From positions 62,001 through 126,000 of the forward strand of contig NZ_FONG01000021.1 in the NCBI RefSeq assembly GCF_900112845.1: a stretch of DNA of 64,000 nucleotides. The letters run 5' to 3'. Source of the DNA: Actinacidiphila alni (GTDB taxonomy: Bacteria > Actinomycetota > Actinomycetes > Streptomycetales > Streptomycetaceae). The position numbers and the translations under genes are program-made. Position 1 is the stretch's first letter; each line of letters begins with the position of its first letter. The notes under the pieces were generated by a model that was not told the origin of the DNA, ran no database searches, and worked only from the letters and a program-made list of their open reading frames with translations. Positions 51,194 to 60,495 of the stretch are shown here, piece after piece.

Positions 51194-52399
51194 CTACTCC
51201 CCGATCAGCGCGTCCACGAAAGCGCCCGGCTCGAACGGGGCCATGTCGTCCGCGCCCTCGCCGAGGCCGACGAGCTTGACCGGGACGCCCAGCTCGCGCT
51301 GGACGGCGACGACGATGCCACCCTTGGCGGTGCCGTCGAGCTTGGTGAGGACGATGCCGGTGATGTCCACGACCTCGGCGAAGACCCGGGCCTGGACCAG
51401 GCCGTTCTGACCGGTGGTGGCGTCCAGCACGAGCAGCACCTCGTCGACCGGGCCGTGCTTCTCCACGACCCGCTTGACCTTGCCCAGCTCGTCCATCAGG
51501 CCGGTCTTGGTGTGCAGCCGGCCCGCGGTGTCGATGAGGACGGCGTCGGCGCCCTCGGCGATGCCCTCCTTGACCGCGTCGAAGGCGATCGAGGCGGGGT
51601 CGCCGCCCTCGGGGCCGCGTACAGTCCTGGCGCCGACCCGCTCGCCCCAGGTCTGCAGCTGGTCGGCGGCGGCGGCGCGGAAGGTGTCGGCGGCGCCGAG
51701 CACGACGCTGTGGCCGTCGGCGACCAGCACCCGGGCGAGCTTGCCGGTGGTGGTGGTCTTCCCGGTGCCGTTGACCCCGACGACCATCAGGACGGCCGGG
51801 GACTCCTCGTGGCTCTCGGTGTGCAGGGTGCGGTCCAGCTCCGGGTCGAGGAGGGTGATCAGCTCCTCGCGCAGCAGCGCGCGCAGCTCGTCGGGGGTGC
51901 GGGTGCCGAGCACCCGGACCCGGGTGCGCAGCCGCTCCACCAGTTCCTGGGTGGGCGCGACGCCGACGTCCGCGGTGAGCAGGATCTCCTCGATCTCCTC
52001 CCAGGTGTCCTCGTCGAGGCGTTCCCGGGAGAGCAGGGTGAGCAGGCCCTTGCCGAGCGAATTCTGCGAGCGGGACAGCCGCGAGCGCAGCCGTACCAGC
52101 CGTCCCGCGGTGGGCTCGGGCTGCTCGATCACCGGCGCCGGCGGTACCTGCACCTCTTCCACGGCGTCCGGCGCGGCCGTGGCGCCGGGCAGGTCGACCT
52201 CTTCGATCGTCCGGCGCTCTTCGTCCCGCGGCGCCTCGGCCTCGTCCCCGACGTGCGGTTCCGCGGGCGGGGCGGTGACCGAGGGGGTGCCCGTCCGCGG
52301 CGGCGGAAGCTGCTTCCTGCGGCGGCTGCCGACGACCAGTCCACCGGCCCCGAGGATCACGACCAGGGCGATGACGACTGCGAGGATGACGATTTCCAT
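51194..52399 (-). CDS. ftsY: SRP receptor FtsY, 401 aa
   Basis: GTPase that docks the SRP-ribosome complex at the membrane. An N-terminal hydrophobic stretch (IVILAVVIALVVILGAGGLVV) may anchor it, followed by an acidic/Pro-rich linker (A domain) to about residue 100. The NG domain has G1 GVNGTGKTTT, G3 DTAGRLHTK and G4 LTKLDGTAKGG. The start is ATG 52399. It is downstream of glcP and smc on the same strand, while ffh is at 42432-43988. Confidence 0.95.
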   Translation of the reverse strand: MEIVILAVVIALVVILGAGGLVVGSRRRKQLPPPRTGTPSVTAPPAEPHVGDEAEAPRDEERRTIEEVDLPGATAAPDAVEEVQVPPAPVIEQPEPTAGRLVRLRSRLSRSQNSLGKGLLTLLSRERLDEDTWEEIEEILLTADVGVAPTQELVERLRTRVRVLGTRTPDELRALLREELITLLDPELDRTLHTESHEESPAVLMVVGVNGTGKTTTTGKLARVLVADGHSVVLGAADTFRAAAADQLQTWGERVGARTVRGPEGGDPASIAFDAVKEGIAEGADAVLIDTAGRLHTKTGLMDELGKVKRVVEKHGPVDEVLLVLDATTGQNGLVQARVFAEVVDITGIVLTKLDGTAKGGIVVAVQRELGVPVKLVGLGEGADDMAPFEPGAFVDALIGE

Positions 52400-52571
52400 G
52401 GGTTCTTTCGAAGCCTTTCACCAGGTCAGAGCGTGTGCATGGTAGCCCACCGGCCACATGTGCCACTGCGGCGTCACCACCCGTCGGGGCGCACGCGCAC
52501 GTCAACGGTACGGGAAACCCGCCGTCCGGCCCTGACCCGTGCGCCGGACGCGTGCGCCGGAGGGCGCCTGC

Positions 52572-53987
52572 CTAGCCCATGTCCTCCAGCTTCTTGCCCT
52601 TGGTCTCCTTCACGAACAGCAGCACGAAGGGGATGGAGAGCGCGGCGAAGCACGTGTAGATGACGTAGGTGCCCGACAGATTCCAGTCCGCCAGCGTCGG
52701 GAAGCTCGCGGTGATCGCCCAGTTGGCGATCCACTGCGCGGAGGCGGCGACGCCGAGTGCCGCCGCGCGGATCTTGTTGGGGAACATCTCGCCGAGGAAG
52801 ACCCAGACCACCACACCCCACGACAGGGCGAAGAAGAGCACGAAGCAGTGCGCGGCGACCAGTGCGACCGTGCCCTGCGCGTTCGGCAGGGTGTCGCCGG
52901 ACTTCGAGGAGAAGGCCCATGCCTCCAGCGCCAGTGAGACGGCCATGCCGGACGAGCCGATCAGCGCCAGCGGCCTGCGGCCGATCCGGTCCACGAAGAT
53001 CATCGCGATCACCGTGCCGATGATGTTCACGATCGACGTGGTGAAGGAGTAGAAGAAGGAGCTGCTCGGGTCGATGCCGACCGACTGCCACAGGGTGGAC
53101 GAGTAGTAGAAGGCCACATTGATGCCGACGAGCTGCTGGAAGACGGACAGGCCGATACCGACCCAGACGATCGGCAGGAAGCCCCAGCGGGTGCCGAGCA
53201 GATCGCCGAAGGTCGACTTGTGCTCGCGGCGCATGGCCTGCTCGATCTCGGCGACGCGGGCGTCCAGGTCGGTGTCCGCGCCCTCGACATCGGCGAGTAC
53301 GGCCTTGGCGTCGGCCTCGCGGTTCACCGAGATGAGGTAGCGCGGCGACTCGGGGATCGCGAAGGACAGCAGCCCGTAGATCACCGCGGGGATCACCATC
53401 ACGCCGAGCATGACCTGCCATGCCTCCAGGCCGATGATCTTGCCGCGCTGGTCGTCGTCGGCGCCCTTGAGGATGGCGTAGTTGACCAGCTGCGAGACGG
53501 CGATGCCCAGCACGATGGCGGCCTGCTGGAAGGAGGCGAGCCGGCCGCGGTAGGCGGGCGGCGAGACCTCGGCGATGTACGCCGGGCCGATCACGGACGC
53601 CATGCCGATGGCGAAGCCGCCGATGATCCGCCACATCGCCAGGTCCCACAGGGCGAAGGGCAGGGCGGACCCGACGGCGCTGATGGTGAACAGCACCGAC
53701 GCGATCTGCATGCAGCGGATCCGGCCGATGCGGTCGGCGATCCGGCCCGCGGTCGCGGCTCCGATGGCGCAGCCGATCAGGGCGATGGCGATGACCTGGG
53801 CGAGCGTGCCGGAGCCGATGTCGTACTTGTCACGGATGGCCTCGACGGCGCCGTTGATGACGGAGCTGTCGTAGCCGAAGAGAAAGCCGCCCATGGCGGC
53901 GGCGGCCGTGATGAAGATGATGTGGCCGAGGTGTTCCGGCAGCGCGCTGTGGTCTGCCGCGTCGGACGCTCGTGCGGTGCTGGTCAA
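52572..53987 (-). CDS. glcP: Major facilitator sugar transporter, GlcP-like glucose permease, 471 aa
   Basis: Twelve-helix MFS proton-sugar symporter of the sugar porter family. Signatures are DRIGRIRCMQ after helix 2, PESPRYLISVNR before the central loop, QQLVGINVAFYYSS in helix 7 and VKETKGKKLEDMG at the end. In S. coelicolor a GlcP-type permease is the main glucose uptake system and sits in this chromosomal region. The start is TTG 53987, with GGAG eight bases upstream and no ATG or GTG nearby in frame. Confidence 0.88.
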   Translation of the reverse strand: MTSTARASDAADHSALPEHLGHIIFITAAAAMGGFLFGYDSSVINGAVEAIRDKYDIGSGTLAQVIAIALIGCAIGAATAGRIADRIGRIRCMQIASVLFTISAVGSALPFALWDLAMWRIIGGFAIGMASVIGPAYIAEVSPPAYRGRLASFQQAAIVLGIAVSQLVNYAILKGADDDQRGKIIGLEAWQVMLGVMVIPAVIYGLLSFAIPESPRYLISVNREADAKAVLADVEGADTDLDARVAEIEQAMRREHKSTFGDLLGTRWGFLPIVWVGIGLSVFQQLVGINVAFYYSSTLWQSVGIDPSSSFFYSFTTSIVNIIGTVIAMIFVDRIGRRPLALIGSSGMAVSLALEAWAFSSKSGDTLPNAQGTVALVAAHCFVLFFALSWGVVVWVFLGEMFPNKIRAAALGVAASAQWIANWAITASFPTLADWNLSGTYVIYTCFAALSIPFVLLFVKETKGKKLEDMG

Positions 53988-54117
53988 GGTGGTCTCCTCG
54001 GGCTCGGCTGTGAGCCCTCACATGAGGGTCTGGATCTTCGAGTCTCGGGCGGTGCGCGTGACGCCACCACTCGAACCTGCACAGCCGGAAGGCGGCCGGA
54101 GAGACGGCCGGGGAGGC

Positions 54118-57100
54118 TCAGGCGGGCTGCTGCTTGCCGTTGCGCAGCCGCTGGCTGATCACCTTGGACACACCGTCGCCCTGCATCGATACGCCGTACA
54201 GGGCATCGGCGACCTCCATCGTGCGCTTCTGGTGGGTGATCACGATGAGCTGCGAGCTCTCCTGGAGTTCCTCCATGATCCGGATCAGTCTCTGCAGGTT
54301 GGTGTCGTCCAGGGCCGCCTCGACCTCGTCCATCACGTAGAACGGGCTCGGCCGCGCCTTGAAGATCGACACCAGCATCGCCACCGCGGTCAGCGAGCGC
54401 TCGCCTCCCGACAGCAGTGAAAGCCGCTTGACCTTCTTCCCGGGCGGCCGCGCCTCAACCTCCACACCTGTGGTCAGCATGTTGTCCGGGTCGGTGAGCA
54501 GCAGCCGACCCTCGCCGCCGGGGAAGAGCCGGGAGAAGACGCCCTCGAATTCGCGGGCGGTGTCGTGGAAGGCGGCGGTGAAGACCTGCTCCACCCGCTC
54601 GTCCACGTCCTTGACCACCTGGAGCAGGTCGGCCCGCGTCTTGCGCAGGTCCTCCAGCTGCTCGGTGAGGAATTTGTGCCGCTCCTCCAGCGCCGCGAAT
54701 TCCTCCAGCGCCAGCGGATTGACCTTGCCGAGCTGCGCGTACGCCTTCTCCGCCGCCTTCAGCCGCTTCTCCTGCTCGGGGCGGCGGTACGGGCGCGGCT
54801 GGTTGCGCGGGTCCTCCGGGTCCTCGGGCAGGATCTCGCCCTCGGCGGGCGGCGAGGGCGGCACAAGCTGGTCGGGGCCGTACTCGGCGACCAGGCCCGC
54901 GGGCTCCATGCCGTGCTCCTCCAGGGCCTTGGCCTCCAGCTGCTCGATCCGCAGCCGCTTCTCGGCGCCCAGCACCTCACCCTTGTGGACGTCGCCGGTG
55001 AGGCGGTCCAGCTCGCTCTTCAGCTCCCGGCCGCGGCGCCGCTCCTGGCCCAGCTCCGCCTCTCGCTCGGCCCTGGCCCGCTCGGCGGCGGCGCGCTCCG
55101 CCTCGGCGCGGGCCAGCGAGACCTGGACGTATTCCAGCAGGCCGCGGGCGCCGTCGCGGACGGCGGCGGCCACCGACGCCTCGTAGGCCAGGCGGGTCCT
55201 GCGCCGCTCGGCCCTGGAGCGGGTCTCGCGCTCGGCGCGCGCGGCCCGGTCCAGGCCGTCGGCCCGGCCCGCCAGGCCCTTGACCCTCTCCTCGTGCGTA
55301 CGCACCTGGAGCCGGGCCTCCATCTCGGTCTGCCGGGCGTTGGCGCCGTCGGCGGACAGCCGGTCGCGGACCGAGGTGTCCGGCTCCTCCTCGCCGGGCG
55401 CCTCCTGGGCCTCGCTCAGCCGGTAGGACAGCTCCTCCAGCTCCTCGCGGGCCGCCGCCAGCGCCTCCTCGGAGCGGCCGACGGCCGCGGCGGCGCGCTC
55501 GGCCTCGCCCGCGGCGGCCCTGGCCTGCCCGCCGAAGCGGCCCAGCTGCTGGGCGACCGACGACTTCTCCTTCTCGGCCGCGCGCCGCCGCTGGGTCAGT
55601 GCGTCGACCTCGCGGGCCGCGGCCGCCCTGCGCTCCTTGGCGTCCGCCTGCTCGGCGGCCAGCTCCGCGCAGCGCGCGTCGAGCCCCTCCAACTCGGCGG
55701 TCGCCTCGTCGACCTGCGCCTGCACCTCCAGCAGGCTCGGCGCCTTCGCGGAACCGCCCTGCGCCAGGTGCGCCGACAGCACATCGCCCTCGGCGGTCAC
55801 CGCGGTCAGCTCGGGCCGCCGTACGACCAGGGCCTCGGCCTCCTCCAGCGACTCCACCACGACGACCCGGTCGAGCAGCCGCGCCACCGCGGCCCGCAGC
55901 TCGGGGCCGGCCGTCACCAGATCGGCCGCCCACCGCGCCTCGCCGGGCAGCCCGGCGCTCTCCGGCCGGGGGCCGGGGACGCCGGCGTGCGCGTCGCCCC
56001 CGGCCGGGCCCGCCTGGCCGGGCACGGCGGGGTCGTGGCTCCCGCCACCGGCGGCGGCCGGTCGCCCGTCGTACGGAAGACGGGGCGCCGCGCCGTCGTG
56101 GCCGCCCGCGGACGGCTGTCCAGGCACGGCTTGGCCGCCCGCCTCGGTGGCCGGTCCCGCTTCCGTGACCGTGTCCGCTGCCGTGCCCGTACGGGCCTGG
56201 TCGTGGGCGGCCACCGGTTCGGGGCTGTCCGCCGGGGCGGCCAGGAGCAGGGCGGCGCGGCCCGCGTCGCCCTTGCGGAGCAGGCGGAGGGCTTCGGCGG
56301 CGGCGCCGGGGCCGGTGACCGCGACGGCGTCGGCGGCGGCGCCGAGCGCGGCGGCGAGCGGGATCTCGTAGCCGGGCGTGACCCGCAGCAGGGCGGCGGC
56401 CGGGCCGAGGACGCCGCCGAGGTCGGCGCCGAGGAGGGCGCCGGTGCCGTCCTTGCGGCGCAACGACGGGGCGAGGGCGTCACGGCGGGCGGCGACGGCG
56501 GCGCGGCGGCGCTCCGCGGCGGTGGCCGCCTCCCGGGCGGCGCTGAACGCCTCCTCGGCGGCGGCCTGTTCGCGGCGCGCGGCCTCGAAGCGCTCCTCCA
56601 GCTCGGAGTCGTCCGCGTCCAGGCCCTCCACCTGGGCACGCAGCTCCTCGTACTCGCCCTGCGCGGATTCGGCCCGGTCCCGGGCCTCGTCACGGGCGGC
56701 GGCGAGCCGGCCGATCTCGGCCTCGGCGGCGGCGGCCTTGGATCGGGCCGCGTTGACCTGGGCGTTCAGCCGGGCCAGGCCCTCGCGGCGGTCGGCGATG
56801 GCGCGGGCGGCGGCCCGCAGCCGGGTCTCCTCCTCGGCGAGCCGGCGCTCCAGCTCCGCGCGGTGGTCGACGGTGTCGTCCAGGGCGCGCTGCGCCGCGT
56901 CCAGCGCCTCGGACAGCTCGGCCTCCTGCTCCCGGATCCGGGCGGCCTCGCGCTCCATGTCCTCCGGGTCCCGGCCGCGCCGCTCCTCGGCGGGCTGGGA
57001 GGTGGCGTGCCGGTGCCGCTGTTCCGCCAGGCCGATGGTGCCGCGGACCCGCTCGGCGAGCTGGGACAGCGCGTACCAGGTGGCCTGCGCGTCGTTCAGC

Positions 57101-57945
57101 CGCGGCGTGAGCGCGCGGACCTGTTCCTCCAGGCGCGCCTCGCGCTGCACCGCGACGGCCAGGTCCGCCTCGACGGCGTCCTTGCGCTCCTTGAGCGCGG
57201 CCTCGTCGGCGACCTCGGCGCGCAGCGCCTCCCGCAGGGTCACCAGGTCGTCGGCGAGCAGCCGCAGCCGCGCGTCGCGCAGATCGGCCTGGATGACGGC
57301 GGCCCGGCGGGCGACCTGGGCCTGCCGGCCGAGCGGTTTGAGCTGGCGGCGGAGCTCGCCCGTGAGATCCGTCACACGGGCGAGATTGGCCTGCATCGCG
57401 TCCAGTTTCCGCAGCGCCTTCTCCTTGCGCTTGCGGTGCTTCAGGACGCCCGCGGCCTCCTCGATGAAGGCGCGGCGGCCCATCGGGTCGGCGTGCAGTA
57501 CGGAGTCCAGCTGGCCCTGGCCGACGATGACGTGCATCTCGCGGCCGATGCCGGAGTCCGACAGCAGTTCCTGAATGTCCAGCAGCCGGCAGGTGTCGCC
57601 GTTGAGCTGGTACTCGCTGCCGCCGTTGCGGAACATGATCCGCGTGATCGTGACCTCGGCGTACTCGATCGGCAGCACGCCGTCGCTGTTGTCGATGGTC
57701 AGCGACACCTCGGCCCGGCCCAGCGGGGGCCGCCCTGTGGTGCCGGCGAAGATGACGTCCTCCATCTTGCCGCCGCGCAGCGACTTGGCACCCTGCTCGC
57801 CCATCACCCAGGACAGCGCGTCGACCACGTTCGACTTGCCGGACCCGTTGGGCCCGACGACGCACGTGATTCCGGGTTCGAAGCGCAGCGTCGTCGCCGA
57901 GGCGAACGACTTGAAACCGCGCAGCGTAAGGCTCTTGAGATGCAC
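54118..57945 (-). CDS. smc: Chromosome segregation protein SMC, 1275 aa, with hinge insertion
   Basis: Condensin ATPase organising the chromosome. Walker A GPNGSGKS is at 31-38. Long coiled coils flank a hinge, and the head carries the signature LSGGERSLTAVAML and Walker B FYVMDEVEAALDD. The hinge holds an insertion of about 90-100 residues (about 568-665), Pro/Gly/Ala-rich and without predicted structure. This makes the protein longer than the roughly 1180-1190 residues usual for the genus. The start is GTG 57945. glcP lies downstream on the same strand. Confidence 0.95.
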   Translation of the reverse strand: MHLKSLTLRGFKSFASATTLRFEPGITCVVGPNGSGKSNVVDALSWVMGEQGAKSLRGGKMEDVIFAGTTGRPPLGRAEVSLTIDNSDGVLPIEYAEVTITRIMFRNGGSEYQLNGDTCRLLDIQELLSDSGIGREMHVIVGQGQLDSVLHADPMGRRAFIEEAAGVLKHRKRKEKALRKLDAMQANLARVTDLTGELRRQLKPLGRQAQVARRAAVIQADLRDARLRLLADDLVTLREALRAEVADEAALKERKDAVEADLAVAVQREARLEEQVRALTPRLNDAQATWYALSQLAERVRGTIGLAEQRHRHATSQPAEERRGRDPEDMEREAARIREQEAELSEALDAAQRALDDTVDHRAELERRLAEEETRLRAAARAIADRREGLARLNAQVNAARSKAAAAEAEIGRLAAARDEARDRAESAQGEYEELRAQVEGLDADDSELEERFEAARREQAAAEEAFSAAREAATAAERRRAAVAARRDALAPSLRRKDGTGALLGADLGGVLGPAAALLRVTPGYEIPLAAALGAAADAVAVTGPGAAAEALRLLRKGDAGRAALLLAAPADSPEPVAAHDQARTGTAADTVTEAGPATEAGGQAVPGQPSAGGHDGAAPRLPYDGRPAAAGGGSHDPAVPGQAGPAGGDAHAGVPGPRPESAGLPGEARWAADLVTAGPELRAAVARLLDRVVVVESLEEAEALVVRRPELTAVTAEGDVLSAHLAQGGSAKAPSLLEVQAQVDEATAELEGLDARCAELAAEQADAKERRAAAAREVDALTQRRRAAEKEKSSVAQQLGRFGGQARAAAGEAERAAAAVGRSEEALAAAREELEELSYRLSEAQEAPGEEEPDTSVRDRLSADGANARQTEMEARLQVRTHEERVKGLAGRADGLDRAARAERETRSRAERRRTRLAYEASVAAAVRDGARGLLEYVQVSLARAEAERAAAERARAEREAELGQERRRGRELKSELDRLTGDVHKGEVLGAEKRLRIEQLEAKALEEHGMEPAGLVAEYGPDQLVPPSPPAEGEILPEDPEDPRNQPRPYRRPEQEKRLKAAEKAYAQLGKVNPLALEEFAALEERHKFLTEQLEDLRKTRADLLQVVKDVDERVEQVFTAAFHDTAREFEGVFSRLFPGGEGRLLLTDPDNMLTTGVEVEARPPGKKVKRLSLLSGGERSLTAVAMLVSIFKARPSPFYVMDEVEAALDDTNLQRLIRIMEELQESSQLIVITHQKRTMEVADALYGVSMQGDGVSKVISQRLRNGKQQPA

Positions 57946-58062
57946 GCCGGTCGACTCTACTAGCCGTCTTCGGTTTCACCGAGGAAGGTGCAGGGCACAT
58001 CATGCGTTAAGAAGCGGCTGTCGGCCGCGAAAGTGCGGCTGTGGGGCGGGAGGGCATGACGA

Positions 58063-58084
58063 AAGGGACGCCGAAGCGTCCCTT
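58063..58084 (-). terminator. Hairpin terminator upstream of smc
   Basis: AAGGGACGC (58063-58071) and GCGTCCCTT (58076-58084) form a perfect 9-bp stem with a CGAA tetraloop. On the minus strand it follows the small coiled-coil gene and is trailed by TTTCGTC, so it probably terminates that gene. Confidence 0.75.
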
Positions 58085-58164
58085 GCGATGATGCAGATTC
58101 TCAGGCGGTGTCCGAGGACTCACCGGACCGGGCCGAGTACGGCCGACTGCGGCCGGGGACCGGG

Positions 58165-58368
58165 TCAGGCGAGCGCGGGCTCCGCACGAGATACGTCGAT
58201 GCTGCTGAGCAGCGACTCTTCATGCGATGCGACAGTCAGAGCGTCGTTCTCCGCCTGCATCCGGACAAGCTCGGATTCCAGGTCCTGAACACGCTGCTGG
58301 AGCCTTCGCATCTCGGCGAGAAGTCGCGGGTCGGGGCCGCCGACGTAACCGAGAAGCGCCTTTGCCAT
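58165..58368 (-). CDS. Small coiled-coil protein, 67 aa
   Basis: Short conserved-looking protein: an N-terminal MAKALLGYVGGPDPRLLAEM, a central amphipathic heptad region (RRLQQRVQDLESELVRMQAE) that should form a coiled coil, and an acidic/Ser-rich end. ATG 58368 lies 10 bases after AGGA. The next gene on the strand is smc, separated by a terminator. I recall homologues at this place in other streptomycetes but no known function. It resembles small scaffold or adaptor proteins; that is only an impression. Confidence 0.8.
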   Translation of the reverse strand: MAKALLGYVGGPDPRLLAEMRRLQQRVQDLESELVRMQAENDALTVASHEESLLSSIDVSRAEPALA

Positions 58369-58666
58369 GATGGATGGTCCTCCACGCTGAGTGACCGACC
58401 GAATGCGGTTTGGGTCGTGGGTGAGGGTTGTTCGCCCGCGCAGGGTGAGAGCCGTGACCGCCGCTGAACAATCCTTGGAGTCACGATGCGCGGGGCTTCC
58501 AGCGTCTCACCAAACAACGAGACGGTCAACACGATCACAGCCCAGTCGTCGGGTCCGCCTCAGAAAACACGGCGCTGAAGGCGCCGCGGGCTGCCCGCGT
58601 GGCGTCGAGGATCATGCTCGATGGGGGCAGCCTGACACGGCATCCGTCGTATGGCAACCAAATTGC
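58369..58666. other. 298-bp non-coding spacer between acyP and the small coiled-coil gene
   Basis: No gene is supportable. It contains the acyP terminator and presumably the promoter of the small coiled-coil gene. Base composition is noticeably less GC-rich than the surrounding genes (for example 58500-58560). Confidence 0.6.
58570..58586 (-). terminator. Intrinsic terminator of acyP with T-rich tail
   Basis: On the minus strand the stem CGGCGC/GCGCCG (58570-58575 and 58581-58586, 5-nt loop) is followed by TGTTTTCTG. A true U-rich tail is rare in this genome. Confidence 0.65.
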
Positions 58667-58948
58667 TCAACGGATTTCGAAACCTTCGTATCCGCCCCTC
58701 GGCTGCCCCCAGATCTCGGTCACGCCGTCGACCCGGCCGGGCGTGTCTCCGTGGTGCAGCCAGTCGAGCAGCCGCTCACACTGAGCACGAGCGCCCTCGG
58801 CGACGACCTGGACCCGGCCGTCGCCGAGATTGCCCGCGTAGCCGACGAGCCCGCCCAGCTCCAGCGCGGTGGCACGGGTCCACCAACGGAAGCCGACGCC
58901 CTGGACCCGGCCGCGCACCCAGGCGGTGAGCCGGACATTTTCGTTCAT
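58667..58948 (-). CDS. acyP: Acylphosphatase, 93 aa
   Basis: Small enzyme hydrolysing acyl phosphates such as carbamoyl phosphate or acetyl phosphate. The signature GRVQGVGFRWWT carries the phosphate-binding Arg at residue 21, and the catalytic Asn is at about 40 (YAGNLGDGRVQVVAEG). Size is standard. ATG 58948. It precedes the smc side genes and is divergent from the CAP-domain gene. Confidence 0.95.
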   Translation of the reverse strand: MNENVRLTAWVRGRVQGVGFRWWTRATALELGGLVGYAGNLGDGRVQVVAEGARAQCERLLDWLHHGDTPGRVDGVTEIWGQPRGGYEGFEIR

Positions 58949-59112
58949 GTCCGCACGCTATCCCGCCAGTTGGATCGGCATGACATCGACGGGTGCCGCC
59001 ATTCGCTACAGTCGCCCAGCAACGGGGTCACCCGTTCGGGTTAATCCGCCGCCCGGAACCGAGCCGTGCCCGGCGGTACCGGACCGAGCCGACGACCAGA
59101 GGAGCGCGAAGG

Positions 59113-60009
59113 ATGGGCCGTCACAGCCGTCATGCGCAGCCGGCCGCACCCCAGCCGGGTCCTCGCTCGCACCGCGGGCGCCGCAAGCACCATCCGGTAC
59201 GGACCGGGCTGCTCGCCTCGTCCGCCGCGATGGCGGTGGGCGCCGTCGCCGCGTCGTCCGGACTGCTGTCCGGGATCACCGGCGGCCTGGACTACCGCGA
59301 GGGCGACGCACATCACACCCAGGCCGACGGTCCGGCGAATCCGGTGCGGACCGGCAGCGACATACCCTCGCCGCTGGGCGACAGCACCGCGCCGACCCCC
59401 GGTACGTCCAGCGGCTCCCCCGGCACCCCGTCCTCGGGCACCCCGGCCGGCTCGCCGAGCACGATGCGCACCACCACCGCGTCGCCGTCGCGTACGGCCG
59501 CCACCAGCCCGGCGGCTCCCACCCCGACCCGGACGACGGCCGCCCCCACCACCCCGGTGCCGACCACCACGACGACGGCGGCCCGTACGAAGCCGCCCGC
59601 CACCACCGGCGCCCCGGCCTCCACCGACGCCGTCACCGCCGCCCGCGCGGCCATCCTGTCCCTGGTCAACGACCAGCGCGCCACCGCCGGCTGCCACCCG
59701 CTCACCGCCAGCTCCTCCCTGGACGCGCTCGCCCAGGCGTTCAGCGAGGACATGGCCGCCCGGGACTTCTTCGACCACACCGACCCCGACGGCAAGACCC
59801 CCTGGGACCGCGCCAAGGCCCGCGGCATCTCCAATCTCGGCGGCGAGAACATCGCCCGCGGCCAGGCCACCGCCCAGGCCGTCATGGACGCCTGGATGAA
59901 CAGCCCCGGCCACCGCGCCAACATCCTCAACTGCGACTACACCACCCTCGGCGTCGGCATCCACTACGGCTCCGGCGGCCCCTGGTGGACCCAGGACTTC
60001 GGCTTCTGA
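59113..60009 (+). CDS. Secreted CAP/SCP-domain protein with Thr/Pro-rich linker, 298 aa
   Basis: Exported protein of the CAP superfamily. A basic N-terminus (MGRHSRHAQ..., RGRRKHH) precedes a hydrophobic stretch (TGLLASSAAMAVGAVAASSGLL) acting as signal or anchor. A Thr/Pro/Ser/Ala-rich linker covers about residues 90-170. The CAP domain then has AAILSLVNDQRATAGCHPL, DFFDHTDPDGKTPWDRA, GGENIARGQ and NSPGHRANILN. ATG 59113 has a GAAGG just upstream. Streptomyces CAP proteins are of unclear role; it is single-domain and lacks cell-wall anchor motifs. Confidence 0.87.
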   Translation: MGRHSRHAQPAAPQPGPRSHRGRRKHHPVRTGLLASSAAMAVGAVAASSGLLSGITGGLDYREGDAHHTQADGPANPVRTGSDIPSPLGDSTAPTPGTSSGSPGTPSSGTPAGSPSTMRTTTASPSRTAATSPAAPTPTRTTAAPTTPVPTTTTTAARTKPPATTGAPASTDAVTAARAAILSLVNDQRATAGCHPLTASSSLDALAQAFSEDMAARDFFDHTDPDGKTPWDRAKARGISNLGGENIARGQATAQAVMDAWMNSPGHRANILNCDYTTLGVGIHYGSGGPWWTQDFGF

Positions 60010-60069
60010 GCCGGAGCCAGGGCCAGGGCCGGGGCCGCACGCTTTCCGGGAGGAAGCGCTGTGCGGGGG

Positions 60070-60075
60070 TACGCT
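60070..60075 (+). promoter_or_regulatory. Candidate -10 box of the HxlR gene (leaderless)
   Basis: TACGCT lies six bases before the ATG at 60082, the position expected for a leaderless transcript starting at the ATG. Confidence 0.5.
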
Positions 60076-60081
60076 TCCCGT

Positions 60082-60495
60082 ATGGCGGAAAGTGAACGGT
60101 CCGGGGTGCGCGACGGCGGCGGGGACGGGCTCGCCTTCGACGTCTTCGCGCGGAACTGCCCGTCGCGGGGGACGCTGGAGCATGTCACGGGGCGCTGGGG
60201 CAGCCTGACGCTCGGGGCGCTGTACGAGGACACGCTGCGGTTCAACGCGCTGCGGCGGCGGGTGGACGGGGTCAGCGAGAAGATGCTCGCGCAGACGCTG
60301 CACGCGCTGGAGCGGGACGGTCTTGTGGTCAGGGACGCGCGGCCGACGAATCCGCCGCATGTCGAATACCGGCTGACGCCGCTCGGCCGGGACACCGCGG
60401 AGCGGCTGCTGGCGCTGATCGGGCTGGTCGAGGACCGGATGCCGGAGGTGCTCGCGGCGCGGGAGCGCTACGACGCGGTGCGCGGCACCGGCTGA
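60082..60495 (+). CDS. HxlR-family transcriptional regulator, 137 aa
   Basis: MarR-like winged-helix regulator. The HxlR pattern is visible: NCPSRGTLEHVTGRWGSLTL, then RFNALRRRVDGVSEKMLAQT as recognition helix region, and LERDGLVVRDARPTNPPHVEYRLT as wing. Unlike typical members the initial Cys is preceded by a short Gly-rich tail. ATG 60082 fits a leaderless start; no ribosome-binding site exists. It overlaps the convergent mutM gene by 28 bp. Signal and targets are unknown. Confidence 0.85.
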   Translation: MAESERSGVRDGGGDGLAFDVFARNCPSRGTLEHVTGRWGSLTLGALYEDTLRFNALRRRVDGVSEKMLAQTLHALERDGLVVRDARPTNPPHVEYRLTPLGRDTAERLLALIGLVEDRMPEVLAARERYDAVRGTG

